DNA of 52,949 nt from Paenibacillus puerhi (GTDB lineage Bacteria; Bacillota; Bacilli; Paenibacillales; NBRC-103111): positions 1-52,949 of the forward strand of contig NZ_WUWM01000039.1 in NCBI RefSeq assembly GCF_009846885.1, in the 5' to 3' direction. The notes beneath the pieces are model-generated. The model saw only the letters and a program-made list of their open reading frames with translations, made no database searches and was not told where the DNA came from. Position numbers and translations under genes: made by a program. Positions 43,023 through 51,453 of this stretch are shown here, piece by piece (positions within the stretch are counted from its first letter, which is position 1; every line of letters starts with the position of its first letter).

Positions 43023-43865
43023 TCAATCCAATTTTACTAATGTTCCTGCGGTAAAGAGACGGTAAAGCTCCTCTATGCTATTTACAACGACATCTGGGCG
43101 TGAATGCTCTTGCTTTTCTCCCCCCGGCCAGACGATAGGATCAGCAGATGTCCTGTTAGTAATCCATACGGATTTTAATCCCGCACGTTTACTTCCCAAT
43201 ATATCCGTTTCCGGATTATCCCCGACCATCACACAGTTTTCGGGAATTGCGCCGAACAGCTTCATTCCATGAAGAAATATATAGGGCTCCGGCTTTCCGA
43301 TACATTCCCCTGAGGTCCCTGTCATGGCCTCGATGGCAGCCAAGAGTGCTCCTGTTTCGGGAATCGGTTCCCCGGATGCCCCCGGATGATAAATATCCGG
43401 ATTGGTGGCAATCAGATACGACCCTGCGCGAATATCTGCCGTAATTTGTTGCAGCTTACCATAATGAAACTCCGTATCCCGGCCGACGATAACGACATCA
43501 GGAGCCGGGTGGTTCCAAGCTACCGTCCGGTGACCTGCTTCCCCGATGCTGCGTTCGAGACTTTCGCTGCCGATTGTTTTCACCGTAACGGTTCCGAATT
43601 TATTTCGAATGAAGGTACCGGCGAAATCCGTTACCGGAAGAATGGTACCCTCCGGCACAATTAGACCCATAGCCGCGAGTTTTTCTCCTATTTCTTCGCC
43701 GCTCTGCCGAGAATTGTTCGTGAGAAATGCATAGCGGATTCCCCTTTGCTGCAGCTGCTCAAGAAGCGGGATTATACCGGGAGATAACCGGTTTCCATGA
43801 TAAACGCATCCGTCCAGATCAAAAAAGTAAACCTTTGTGTGAGGAAAAAATTCTTGATGCTCCAA
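43023..43865 (-). CDS. HAD-IIA family phosphatase (NagD/AraL-like)
   Basis: A 280-residue sugar-phosphate phosphatase. HAD motif I is FFDLDGCVYHG, motif II is FLTNNSRQS, motif III includes GKPEPYIF, and motif IV is MVGDNPETDILGSKRAG. This set is the NagD/AraL type, whose members act on sugar phosphates or glycerol phosphate. It is the last gene of the operon from the phosphodiesterase onward, 18 bp after the binding-protein gene. In this setting glycerol-3-phosphate is a reasonable substrate, but that is inference. Confidence 0.88.
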   Translation of the reverse strand: MEHQEFFPHTKVYFFDLDGCVYHGNRLSPGIIPLLEQLQQRGIRYAFLTNNSRQSGEEIGEKLAAMGLIVPEGTILPVTDFAGTFIRNKFGTVTVKTIGSESLERSIGEAGHRTVAWNHPAPDVVIVGRDTEFHYGKLQQITADIRAGSYLIATNPDIYHPGASGEPIPETGALLAAIEAMTGTSGECIGKPEPYIFLHGMKLFGAIPENCVMVGDNPETDILGSKRAGLKSVWITNRTSADPIVWPGGEKQEHSRPDVVVNSIEELYRLFTAGTLVKLD

Positions 43866-43882
43866 AACATAAACCTCCGCTT

Positions 43883-45190
43883 CTACTTCAGCAAGGCATT
43901 AGCCTGGTCCGCTGCGTCTTTTACAGCTTGGTCCACCGGTTTTTGCAGTAACAGCGCCGCTTGTATGTTATCTTGCACGATCTTATATACCTTCGAACCG
44001 GCTGCCCCCGGGAAGTTATACCATGGCACCATGTTGCCGACTTGATCATAGGTTACCTTTGCCGTAAGGTTTTCCTTAAGGAAATTGCCCATCAGTTGAG
44101 GATCCTCGAGAGCGCTTTTGCGGGTGACCATATACCCGATGCTTTGAGCGATATTAGAGGTAGCCTTCGCTGAGGTTGCGAACTTCACGAAATCCCAAGC
44201 AGCTTCTTGCTTCTTCGGATCCTTGGCCATAATAACAAGATTGTTCCCGCCTGCAGGCACAACGCGTTTTCCATCCAGGGTAGGAAAAGCAGCCGTACGC
44301 AGGTCGAATGTCGACTGTTTGCGGAAACCGGAAAGGCTTGCCGTGGTGGTTACATACATGGAAATGTTGCCCGATTGGAAGCTTTGTGCAGCCTGCTTGC
44401 TGTCCATATTTGGCATCGACTTGTCCGCATTCACCAAATCGACCCAGTATTGCATCGCCTTACGTCCTGCTTCGTTATTGAAGCCGACCGTTTTCAAATC
44501 CTTGGACATCATTTGGCCGCCTGCTGTTTCCGTCATCGCTTGATACAACCAGTTACCAGTAATCTGGTAGTCGAAGAAAATACCGCTTCGTCCATTTACA
44601 GTTAATTTTTTCGCTGCATCGCGGACCTCCTGCCATGTTTTCGGCGGATTTGACGGATCCAATCCGACTTCTTTATAGTGGTCGGCATTGTAATAAAGAA
44701 TAGGTGTGCTCACGGCGAAAGGCAGGGCATACTGTTTGCCGTCATCGCCTTTGCCCAGATTTAGCATGGTTGGGAAGAAATCGGATAAATCTGTCTTTTC
44801 CTTGTCTACAAACTGTTGAACCGGAACGATCGGAAGCGTATCGATAGCGAAACGGGTGTATACAAATCCGTTAGTAAATACGTCCGGAAATTGCTTAGCC
44901 GCCGCCTGTGTCTGGATTTTTTCGATAATTCCTTCATAAGAGCCCTGCACAAATACCGGCTTAACCCTAACTTTATTTTGAGTATTATGATATTCCTCAA
45001 CCAGCTTATCGATCGTGCCACCGGCATGCATATGCATAAATTCGATTTCTATTACTTCGTTCGATGCTTTTGCAGCACCTTTTCCATCTGCGGATCCGAC
45101 TGATTCCGTTTTACCACAGGCAGAAAGGATAACCGACATCGACATAACGGCTGCCAGCATTCTAATACCCCATTGTTTTTTCATAATCAT
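43883..45190 (-). CDS. ABC transporter substrate-binding lipoprotein (UgpB-like)
   Basis: A 435-residue family 1 binding protein. The signal peptide ends in the lipobox VILSAC, followed by GKTES. The mature region includes EFMHMHAGGTIDKLVEEYH, PVFVQGSYEGI and FPTMLNLGKGDDGKQYALPF, a pattern like UgpB and related binding proteins. It would deliver ligand to the two permeases encoded upstream. GGGAGG stands before two in-frame ATGs (45190 and 45184). The ligand is inferred from operon context as a glycerophosphodiester or glycerol-3-phosphate. Confidence 0.88.
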   Translation of the reverse strand: MIMKKQWGIRMLAAVMSMSVILSACGKTESVGSADGKGAAKASNEVIEIEFMHMHAGGTIDKLVEEYHNTQNKVRVKPVFVQGSYEGIIEKIQTQAAAKQFPDVFTNGFVYTRFAIDTLPIVPVQQFVDKEKTDLSDFFPTMLNLGKGDDGKQYALPFAVSTPILYYNADHYKEVGLDPSNPPKTWQEVRDAAKKLTVNGRSGIFFDYQITGNWLYQAMTETAGGQMMSKDLKTVGFNNEAGRKAMQYWVDLVNADKSMPNMDSKQAAQSFQSGNISMYVTTTASLSGFRKQSTFDLRTAAFPTLDGKRVVPAGGNNLVIMAKDPKKQEAAWDFVKFATSAKATSNIAQSIGYMVTRKSALEDPQLMGNFLKENLTAKVTYDQVGNMVPWYNFPGAAGSKVYKIVQDNIQAALLLQKPVDQAVKDAADQANALLK

Positions 45191-45222
45191 ACTTCCTCCC
45201 TATTTTGGAAAAATGATGTAAG

Positions 45223-46071
45223 CTAGCCTTTCAAACCGCTGTTCATAAAGCCCTCGATAAAGTTTTTCTGCGCCGCAAGGTACAAAAGCAGAATCGGCAG
45301 CATGGATAGGGTTGCGACTGCCATCGTCGGCATCCATTCGAGGGCCTCTTCTTCGCGAAATTGCACGAATGCAACCGGCAGCGTCTGCATGCTCTTATCG
45401 GAAAGCACGAGCAGCGGCCAGTGATAATCGTTCCAGTTTCCGACGAAGAGAATTACAGCTAGGGCGCTTATGACCGTGCTGGACAAACGAAGATATACAT
45501 GCCACATCGTGCCGAAAGGACTGCAGCCATCAATGACGGCCGCTTCCCCAAGCTCGCGAGGAACTGTCATGAAGCCTTGGCGGAGCAGAAAAATCGCATA
45601 TCCGCTGGCCAAGTGAGGCACGATTACGCCGGAAAAGGTATTCAGCCAATCGAGCTTGTTAACGATCATATACGTAGGTACCATAGTGACTTGGTGTGGA
45701 ATCATCATAGTCATCAGAACGAAGAAGAATAAGGCGTCCCGGCCCGGGAAACGGTAATGGGCGAACGCAAAGGCGGCGGCCACACCGACAATTAGCTGTC
45801 CGAGTGTTTGCAGTCCTGCGGTAAGCGTACTGTTCCAAGCCCAGAGCAAAAAGGGAATATCCCGGAAAACCCGCAGATAACCTTCCAAATTGAAATGATC
45901 GGCCCAGAATAGATGACCGGCAAATACCTCCTGCGGCTCTTTAAATGAGGTAGCCAGCATCCAAAGGATCGGAATGAGACAGGTTAAAGCGACGGCAATC
46001 AGAACAATATGCTTCGTTCCTTCTTCAACAAATCGTAAAGTACGGTACAATGGAAACTCCCCTATCTCCAA
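45223..46071 (-). CDS. Carbohydrate ABC transporter permease (UgpE/MalG type)
   Basis: A 282-residue permease with six predicted helices, the EAA loop ELGEAAVIDGCSPFGTMWHV and the ending NFIEGFMNSGLKG, typical of the MalG/UgpE class. It lies 9 bp downstream of the partner permease gene and 32 bp upstream of the binding-protein gene. No ATPase gene is present in the operon, so an ATPase encoded elsewhere is needed. Confidence 0.92.
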   Translation of the reverse strand: MEIGEFPLYRTLRFVEEGTKHIVLIAVALTCLIPILWMLATSFKEPQEVFAGHLFWADHFNLEGYLRVFRDIPFLLWAWNSTLTAGLQTLGQLIVGVAAAFAFAHYRFPGRDALFFFVLMTMMIPHQVTMVPTYMIVNKLDWLNTFSGVIVPHLASGYAIFLLRQGFMTVPRELGEAAVIDGCSPFGTMWHVYLRLSSTVISALAVILFVGNWNDYHWPLLVLSDKSMQTLPVAFVQFREEEALEWMPTMAVATLSMLPILLLYLAAQKNFIEGFMNSGLKG

Positions 46072-46080
46072 AGTGCTTGT

Positions 46081-47010
46081 TTATTGGTAATGAACCATTT
46101 TTTGCGACATGCGAAGCTGGATGACCGTCAGTAAACCGACTATCAGCAGTAAAATGGTCGAAGAAGCCGTGGCCACCCCAATATTGAAAAACTGGAAGGC
46201 TTCCTGGTAAATCTGATACACCAACACGTTAGTTGAATTGTTAGGTCCGCCTCGTGTCATAATTTGAATGGTTGCAAAAACCTGGAACGACGAAATAATA
46301 CTCATGACGAGGATAAAAAAGGTTACAGGGGAAAGCATCGGCAGCGTCACATGCCTTAGCTGCTGCCAGCGTCCGCCGCCGTCCATGGCAGCAGCTTCGT
46401 AAAGACCGCGGTCGATGGACTTCAGTCCCGATATGTAGAGCACCATATTGTAACCGAAGCCCTTCCAAATCCCCACAATAGCCAGTGCCCACAGGGCAGT
46501 TGCCGGGTTGTTCATCCAGTTAGGCCCTTGAATGCCGAAGGTACGAAGTAATACGTTTAGCGCTCCAACCTGAGGATTGTACATCAAGCTCCATACAATA
46601 CTGATGATACCGATGGAGGAGACGACCGGTAGGAAAAAGATGAGCCGGTACAGTCTTTTGCCTCTCCATAGGCTTTCAACCAATATCGCAAGCAGTAAAC
46701 CGATTCCGATGGCAAAAGGTACGGTCATCAGCACATACAGCCCGGAATTTTTCAGTGAGATCCAAAATACTTCATCCTGCAGCAGGTGTCTGTAATTGGC
46801 CAGTCCGACAAATGCCTTCTTCGGGCTGATCAGGTTCCACTTTTGAAAGCTGAGACTGAAGGCGAAGATAAACGGGTAAATGAAAAATACAGCATACAAG
46901 GCAAGCGCAGGCAGCAGGAAGGCTAGCGGAATGAGCATCTTCAGCAGCCTGCTGCGGGACCGGGCTGGAGCTCTGCTCCGTTTAACACTTAATGGGATCG
47001 AGGTTTCCAA
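46081..47010 (-). CDS. Carbohydrate ABC transporter permease (UgpA/MalF type)
   Basis: A 309-residue permease with six predicted helices (for example LAFLLPALALYAVFFIYPF at the start) and the EAA loop LYEAAAMDGGGRWQQLRHVT. Its start overlaps the end of the phosphodiesterase gene by 29 bp, which makes coupled translation likely. It pairs with the UgpE-type subunit. Confidence 0.92.
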   Translation of the reverse strand: METSIPLSVKRSRAPARSRSRLLKMLIPLAFLLPALALYAVFFIYPFIFAFSLSFQKWNLISPKKAFVGLANYRHLLQDEVFWISLKNSGLYVLMTVPFAIGIGLLLAILVESLWRGKRLYRLIFFLPVVSSIGIISIVWSLMYNPQVGALNVLLRTFGIQGPNWMNNPATALWALAIVGIWKGFGYNMVLYISGLKSIDRGLYEAAAMDGGGRWQQLRHVTLPMLSPVTFFILVMSIISSFQVFATIQIMTRGGPNNSTNVLVYQIYQEAFQFFNIGVATASSTILLLIVGLLTVIQLRMSQKMVHYQ

Positions 47011-48349
47011 GCCTTATCTCCTCCTTCAATATTTCGTCCAAGGCACTGCCGTCCGTATCTTCAAGTTCCGTGCCGAGAAGTCGTACGATAGTCGGCGCTA
47101 GATCAACGATGCGGATTTCCGGCAGGGTCAGACCGGACCGGATCGAAGGGCCCGCCGCCACAAACACGGCCTTCAATTCTTCGCGCTGTGGCAGATAGCC
47201 GTGCATTCCTTTAAATTTGGCTAAATGTCCGATCACTTCATCCCCGCTATGGTCGAAATAAACAAAGCAGTCCATTTCAGCCTCGAAGACAATGTCCGGA
47301 CATAAATGCTCCAACTCACCTTCTGCCGGCAGACCAAGAGCCGGGTGTTCTTCTTTCTCGAACAGACGCCCGACGCCTTCGCTATCGGCAAGCACGCGGC
47401 GGACTTCGCCTATCATCCGCACCTTTTCCTCGGGGTCATCTTCGAGAACGTATACGTATCCCGAGCCTCCGTTGGACACAGCCATCACCCGGCTTTCCTT
47501 CAAATTCTCGCTGTTTAGCCATCCCTTCTGCTTAAACAGCACGTTCGGATAGAACGTCTTGGTCGTGTTGACGAAGCCGTGGTCGGATACAACAAACACA
47601 TTCGTTTTGTGTAAAATGCCCTTCTCCTCAAGCGCCTTCAATAGCTCCCCTATTCGTTCATCCACATACTCCAGCGACCAATAAGCCTCCTTGGAGCGAG
47701 CGCCGTAGTCATGCTGGAAGCTGTCCGGCAGCAGGTAGTGAAGCTGCAGGAGGTTAGGGCTGTACCGATCAATTAGGTATTTGGCGACCTTAGTCGTCAG
47801 CCAATCCTGCATGGGCCCGCGGGCATGATCCTTGCTCCAAGCTCCATAGCATTCCATCGGCAGGCCGGTCGCTTTGAGTTCTTCCCAGAGTGAGGATGTG
47901 CAGCAGGTATCGAACAGATCCTGCTCATAAAATTCAGGGATATTGAAATCGATCGTTTCCGCTCCCCTTGTGACCGGCCAACAGATGGAGGCGGTCGTCA
48001 AGCCCATGCGCTTCGCGGCATCGTACCATGTTTCTCTCCGCAGCACTTCCGTTTTGCTCCACATGCGGTCTCCGAAATGCTCACCAACCCGGCGGTTCGG
48101 ACGATCAATCACCCAATTCCCAAGAACGCCATGCTTACGCGGATACGTTCCGGTGACCATGCTGGAATGGATCGCCCATGTCGCCGTCGGAAAGACGCTT
48201 TCCATGCCGGCAGCAGAGACGCCTTCTCGGATGAGTCGCCGAACGTTGGGCATATGGACATGCTGGTCCTGCAGATAGTAATGGGCCATGCCGTCGATGC
48301 TGATGATAAGTACATAGTTATCGCTTTTTGGTTGAGTAGAGTGCGCCAT
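46982..48349 (-). CDS. Alkaline phosphatase-fold phosphodiesterase / nucleotide pyrophosphatase
   Basis: A protein of about 455 residues of the type I phosphodiesterase family. The first metal-binding Asp is in LIISIDGMAHYY, the catalytic Thr in PTATWAIHSSMVTG, further ligands in NVFVVSDHGFVNT and the final His in KGMHGYLPQ. There is no signal peptide from the start at 48349, so it is probably cytoplasmic. That start has GGAGGT 5 bp upstream; the longer frame to 48406 runs into the leader terminator. As first gene of a Ugp-like operon it may split imported glycerophosphodiesters into glycerol-3-phosphate and an alcohol. Confidence 0.87.
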   Translation of the reverse strand: MAHSTQPKSDNYVLIISIDGMAHYYLQDQHVHMPNVRRLIREGVSAAGMESVFPTATWAIHSSMVTGTYPRKHGVLGNWVIDRPNRRVGEHFGDRMWSKTEVLRRETWYDAAKRMGLTTASICWPVTRGAETIDFNIPEFYEQDLFDTCCTSSLWEELKATGLPMECYGAWSKDHARGPMQDWLTTKVAKYLIDRYSPNLLQLHYLLPDSFQHDYGARSKEAYWSLEYVDERIGELLKALEEKGILHKTNVFVVSDHGFVNTTKTFYPNVLFKQKGWLNSENLKESRVMAVSNGGSGYVYVLEDDPEEKVRMIGEVRRVLADSEGVGRLFEKEEHPALGLPAEGELEHLCPDIVFEAEMDCFVYFDHSGDEVIGHLAKFKGMHGYLPQREELKAVFVAAGPSIRSGLTLPEIRIVDLAPTIVRLLGTELEDTDGSALDEILKEEIRLGNLDPIKC

Positions 48350-48365
48350 AATATACCTCCAAGTA

Positions 48366-48450
48366 GTTATAAATAATAAAAAGAGAAAACCGCCGACAAT
48401 AAACAAAGGACCTAAAAGTCCCGATTGTTCATTGTCCAGAGCTTTCTCTT
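48366..48450 (-). promoter_or_regulatory. Leader terminator, probable GlpP antitermination target
   Basis: A long hairpin lies between glpP and the phosphodiesterase gene. Outer arms are AAGAGAAA (48381-48388) and TTTCTCTT (48443-48450). Inner arms are GACAAT with ATTGTC (48395-48400, 48431-48436), AACA with TGTT, and GGAC with GTCC. On the minus strand it is followed by TTTTTATTATTTAT. This is a terminator that must be passed to express the operon, placed directly after a glycerol-3-phosphate-responsive antiterminator gene. Confidence 0.78.
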
Positions 48451-48497
48451 ATTCCTCACTCTAAACTATGAAAATGGAATTTCAAAAAATTCAACCG

Positions 48498-49106
48498 CTA
48501 GGATTGAAAATCTTGAAATGTAAGATTCCAGAGCGCTGCTTCGCTGACAGACAGGCTGGTTGCGCCGGCATGCAAGCTTTCGGCGGCTTCCTCCTTCGTT
48601 TGTATCAGTCCGCTGGCGACAATTGGAATATCGGTTATCATTTCGGATAACGAATGAATCGTCTTCGTGATTACGCCCGGCATAAGCTCGATGGCATCCG
48701 GCTGGACATTTTCAGCCACCTTCAGGCCATTCTTAAGTGCCAATGAATCGAGCACGAAAAGGTGAAGAATCCCGTAAAGACCAACCCGTTTCGCCTCCTT
48801 GATCAAATGGCTTTTCGGTGTAACGATCCCATCAGCGCCAATGTAATCCGAGACGAAATCAACACTTTCCTTGTCGGTGCTGGATAGTCCGCGAATCAGA
48901 TCGAGGTGGACAAAAGCGCCTTTTTTCCTCTCCTTCGTCAGGCGGACGGCATGAATAATTTCTTTAACTTTGCCCCCCATGAAGAAAATGTTTTCCACCC
49001 GGCTATCTAGTGCTGCCTCTACATCCTCCGGTTTACGTACCGCGGCAATAATGGGGTTGTTCCCAATCCTGTAAAGTAAAGACATTGGGGAATATTTTCC
49101 TTTCAT
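48498..49106 (-). CDS. glpP: Glycerol-3-phosphate responsive antiterminator
   Basis: A 202-residue GlpP protein with a TIM-barrel-like fold. It shows NPIIAAVRKPEDVEAAL near the start, FFMGGKVKEI, VHLDLIRGLSSTDKES and DGIVTPKSHLI in the middle, then PDAIELMPGVITKTI and PIVASGLIQTKEEA near the end. GlpP binds glycerol-3-phosphate and lets RNA polymerase pass a leader terminator. An alternative start lies at 49085. It is not next to glpF, glpK or glpD here but directly in front of a terminator-controlled transport operon on the same strand. Confidence 0.93.
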   Translation of the reverse strand: MKGKYSPMSLLYRIGNNPIIAAVRKPEDVEAALDSRVENIFFMGGKVKEIIHAVRLTKERKKGAFVHLDLIRGLSSTDKESVDFVSDYIGADGIVTPKSHLIKEAKRVGLYGILHLFVLDSLALKNGLKVAENVQPDAIELMPGVITKTIHSLSEMITDIPIVASGLIQTKEEAAESLHAGATSLSVSEAALWNLTFQDFQS

Positions 49107-49339
49107 TCCTTCATACCTGCCAGCAGTTAGGGCTCATTGCTTGCCTTTATCATAATAATTCAATGTTAACCCTGTATTAAACGGATGATTACATTTTGTA
49201 AATTTGAGTTTTTAGGACATCCGCAAGCATTTTCCAAAAGCACCCTATTTGACACCGACCATGTCCTGATGATTTGGGAAGAACCGCCAACTGCCAAACA
49301 TCAGGCTATTTTAAGTAATAAAAATGTTGAAATAACTAA

Positions 49340-49717
49340 AGTTCCCAGATAACCCTCGAACTGGCTGAGATGCTTTTGCCGCTTCCCCTCGATCGAATCC
49401 ACCTTATCGCCCCCGAAACATTGGTGAACCGCTTGTACGAGCTGAAGGCGGAAAGGGAGCGGCTTCTCGCCAGAAAGTCCGGGATCGAATCGGAACTCGG
49501 AAACGATAGCAGCCAGATAATCGACTACGACTACGTTCGGGCCACCCTGGGCCAGTTGGACCAAATTCTTGGCAGTGCTCCTACCGAGCAGATCAAGTCC
49601 TTGCTACACCTCATCATCAAGAAAATCTGCGTTGAGAACCGAAAGATCGTAACGATCGAACTGAACTTTGACGAAAACACCCAAAAGCATTTTTTAGGGT
49701 TAGCCCCCATCCGATAA
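49340..49717 (+). pseudogene. Serine recombinase C-terminal fragment
   Basis: From an upstream in-frame stop the sequence reads ITLELAEM, then APETLVNRLYELKAERERLL, the family-typical coiled region, and SSQIIDYDYVRATLGQLDQI, LLHLIIKKICVENRK and NFDENTQKHF before the stop. This is the C-terminal coiled-coil and end of a large serine recombinase. The catalytic domain is missing. It differs in its last residues from the fragment at 42663..42929, so it derives from a second element. Confidence 0.72.
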
Positions 49718-49870
49718 CGAGTCGGAGGGGCTTTTGCTGTTTCTAGGCAAAAGTCCCCTCTGTACAGGGTTCGCAAAAGCCCTTCTTGACAGAGAAGACG
49801 CAGTTCTCGATTTCGCCGTTACATGGCTTCGGGAACATTCAACACAACCAAATTGAGCACCACTCATGAC

Positions 49871-49914
49871 AAAAGCCGAAAACCCTTGATACACAAAGGA
49901 TTTCCGGCTTTTTA
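49871..49914 (-). terminator. Terminator of the diguanylate cyclase gene
   Basis: AAAGCCG-x-AAA-x-CC pairs with GG-x-TTT-x-CGGCTTT, with T runs on both sides, so it can act in both directions. It lies just after the cyclase stop on the minus strand. Confidence 0.75.
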
Positions 49915-49919
49915 GCTTT

Positions 49920-51038
49920 CTAGGCTACTGTTTCATCACTCACGCACATCTTATTTCTACCGGTACGTTTCGCTTCATATAACGCCGTATCGGCTCGCTT
50001 AAACAGGGTTTCCTTCGAGTCCGTTTCGCGCTTTCGATACAGCCCGATGCTGATCGTGACCGCTTGAAAGTGGATCTCCGATAGACGAATGGAGGCTACA
50101 GCCATGCGAGCTGCCTCCAGCCTATCCCTTGCTTCTTCATCGGTCATCCCTAGGAACAGGATACCGAACTCCTCGCCGCCGTACCTGGAGATCAACGAGC
50201 AGGGCTGCAGCGTTTCCTTTAATATGGCCGCTGTTTGCTTCAGTACAATATCGCCGGCCCAATGTCCGTACGTATCGTTGATCGCCTTGAAATTATCAAT
50301 ATCCGCAAGGGCCAGGTGCAGCTCAAGCTCAGGAATGTGCTCCTCTGAATCGAGTATGAGGTCGAGATGATCGTGAAACGATTTATGATTCGCAAGTCCG
50401 GTTAAGGCATCCGCCTTAGACATTTCTTCAATCCACGTCTTCTCTTCCCGGAGCTTGATCTCACTGACCACTTTCTCTCGAAGGTCCTCCAATAGCTCCA
50501 TCCCCCGGTTAATGACGATCAACCCTGCGGCGCAGCAGGCCAGAATGATTGTACAGATTACGATCAACGAGAAAGGCGCCGGTCCGAATCCTGCCGCAAC
50601 TTCCGGACTGGCAAAGCTATAGAAAATGAGGATGAAAGCCAAACAGATCACTGTGGTGACGAGGATTTTTACCTTATTAAAGTAAAGAACCGATAACACG
50701 ATAGGCACCAAGATAATCGCCTGCATGACAGGAATGTGCCGATTGGTAATGATAAGCGAGCCGGACAAGATCACCGCGGCCCAAATAAAGATATAATCCA
50801 AATTCCTATTGGTATAACGGCATAACAATTCCAACACAAACAGCGTAATCAGCATGGTGGAAACAGGGAGTAAGGTACTATCGTATAGATACGTGATGAC
50901 GTAATTCAGGCCCGACCCCCAGTCTGCCACGAACGAAGCAGCTTCCCCCAACAGGTAGAACAAGATGAATATGCGATAAATGCGGAGGATTTTCCGCTTC
51001 CATTTCACACTGCCCATGTCATGCTGATTAGATATCAT
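49920..51038 (-). CDS. Membrane-bound diguanylate cyclase (GGDEF)
   Basis: A protein of about 372 residues. The N-terminal half has about six membrane segments, such as FIWAAVILSGSLIIT and ILVTTVICLAFILIFYSF. The GGDEF domain follows, with DALTGLANHKSFHDHL, ALADIDNFKAINDTYGH and the active-site loop RYGGEEFG (GGEEF variant). It should make cyclic di-GMP. No RxxD inhibitory site is evident five residues before the active site. The start at 51038 follows CAGGGATGG; 51077 and 51017 are other options. Confidence 0.9.
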   Translation of the reverse strand: MISNQHDMGSVKWKRKILRIYRIFILFYLLGEAASFVADWGSGLNYVITYLYDSTLLPVSTMLITLFVLELLCRYTNRNLDYIFIWAAVILSGSLIITNRHIPVMQAIILVPIVLSVLYFNKVKILVTTVICLAFILIFYSFASPEVAAGFGPAPFSLIVICTIILACCAAGLIVINRGMELLEDLREKVVSEIKLREEKTWIEEMSKADALTGLANHKSFHDHLDLILDSEEHIPELELHLALADIDNFKAINDTYGHWAGDIVLKQTAAILKETLQPCSLISRYGGEEFGILFLGMTDEEARDRLEAARMAVASIRLSEIHFQAVTISIGLYRKRETDSKETLFKRADTALYEAKRTGRNKMCVSDETVA

Positions 51039-51142
51039 ACCATCCCTGCTCTTCGTTGAATATCCTTTAAGTAACACCCATTATAACAGGTGATACGTTA
51101 CCCTGCCAATTGGAATTAGAACTCCTCAATCCTAATAAATAT

Positions 51143-51167
51143 AAGACTGCCCCACGGGAACAGTCTT
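51143..51167 (-). terminator. Short hairpin in the intergenic region
   Basis: AAGACTG (51143-51149) and CAGTCTT (51161-51167) form a 7-bp stem, T-rich downstream on the minus strand. The rest of the 415-bp gap holds repeat copy K, a second hairpin and no gene that I can support. Confidence 0.4.
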
Positions 51168-51340
51168 GGTTGGCGTATTCGTTATCAGTTTGTAAATCCT
51201 CTTGTATACCAATTATTGCGACAGATCTGCCTGAGCTCTAAGTATACTCTAGCACTTGACGCTGCGATAACTTCAATATTACCATAAAAATATAATAAGG
51301 CGGTTGCTTGACGCAGCAACTGCCCTCTAATCTTATCCCA

Positions 51341-51372
51341 AAAACTTGCCGTCACTTATGATACGGTTCTCC
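51341..51372 (+). repeat. Dispersed repeat copy K
   Basis: AAAACTTGCCGTCACTTATG followed by ATACGGTTCTCC. The left half and centre are close to consensus and the right end is lost. Confidence 0.68.
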
Positions 51373-51396
51373 GTATCACTTATAGAGCGAATTCAA

Positions 51397-51418
51397 AAGG
51401 CACCCGCTTGGGTGCCTT
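51397..51418 (-). terminator. Terminator of the MmyB-like regulator gene
   Basis: Perfect 9-bp arms AAGGCACCC (51397-51405) and GGGTGCCTT (51410-51418) with a 4-nt loop, followed by TTGAATTC on the minus strand. It lies 35 bp after the stop codon. Confidence 0.78.
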
Positions 51419-51453
51419 GATTCATGTCTAAAAAAGTTCTGATTGCCTCCATA

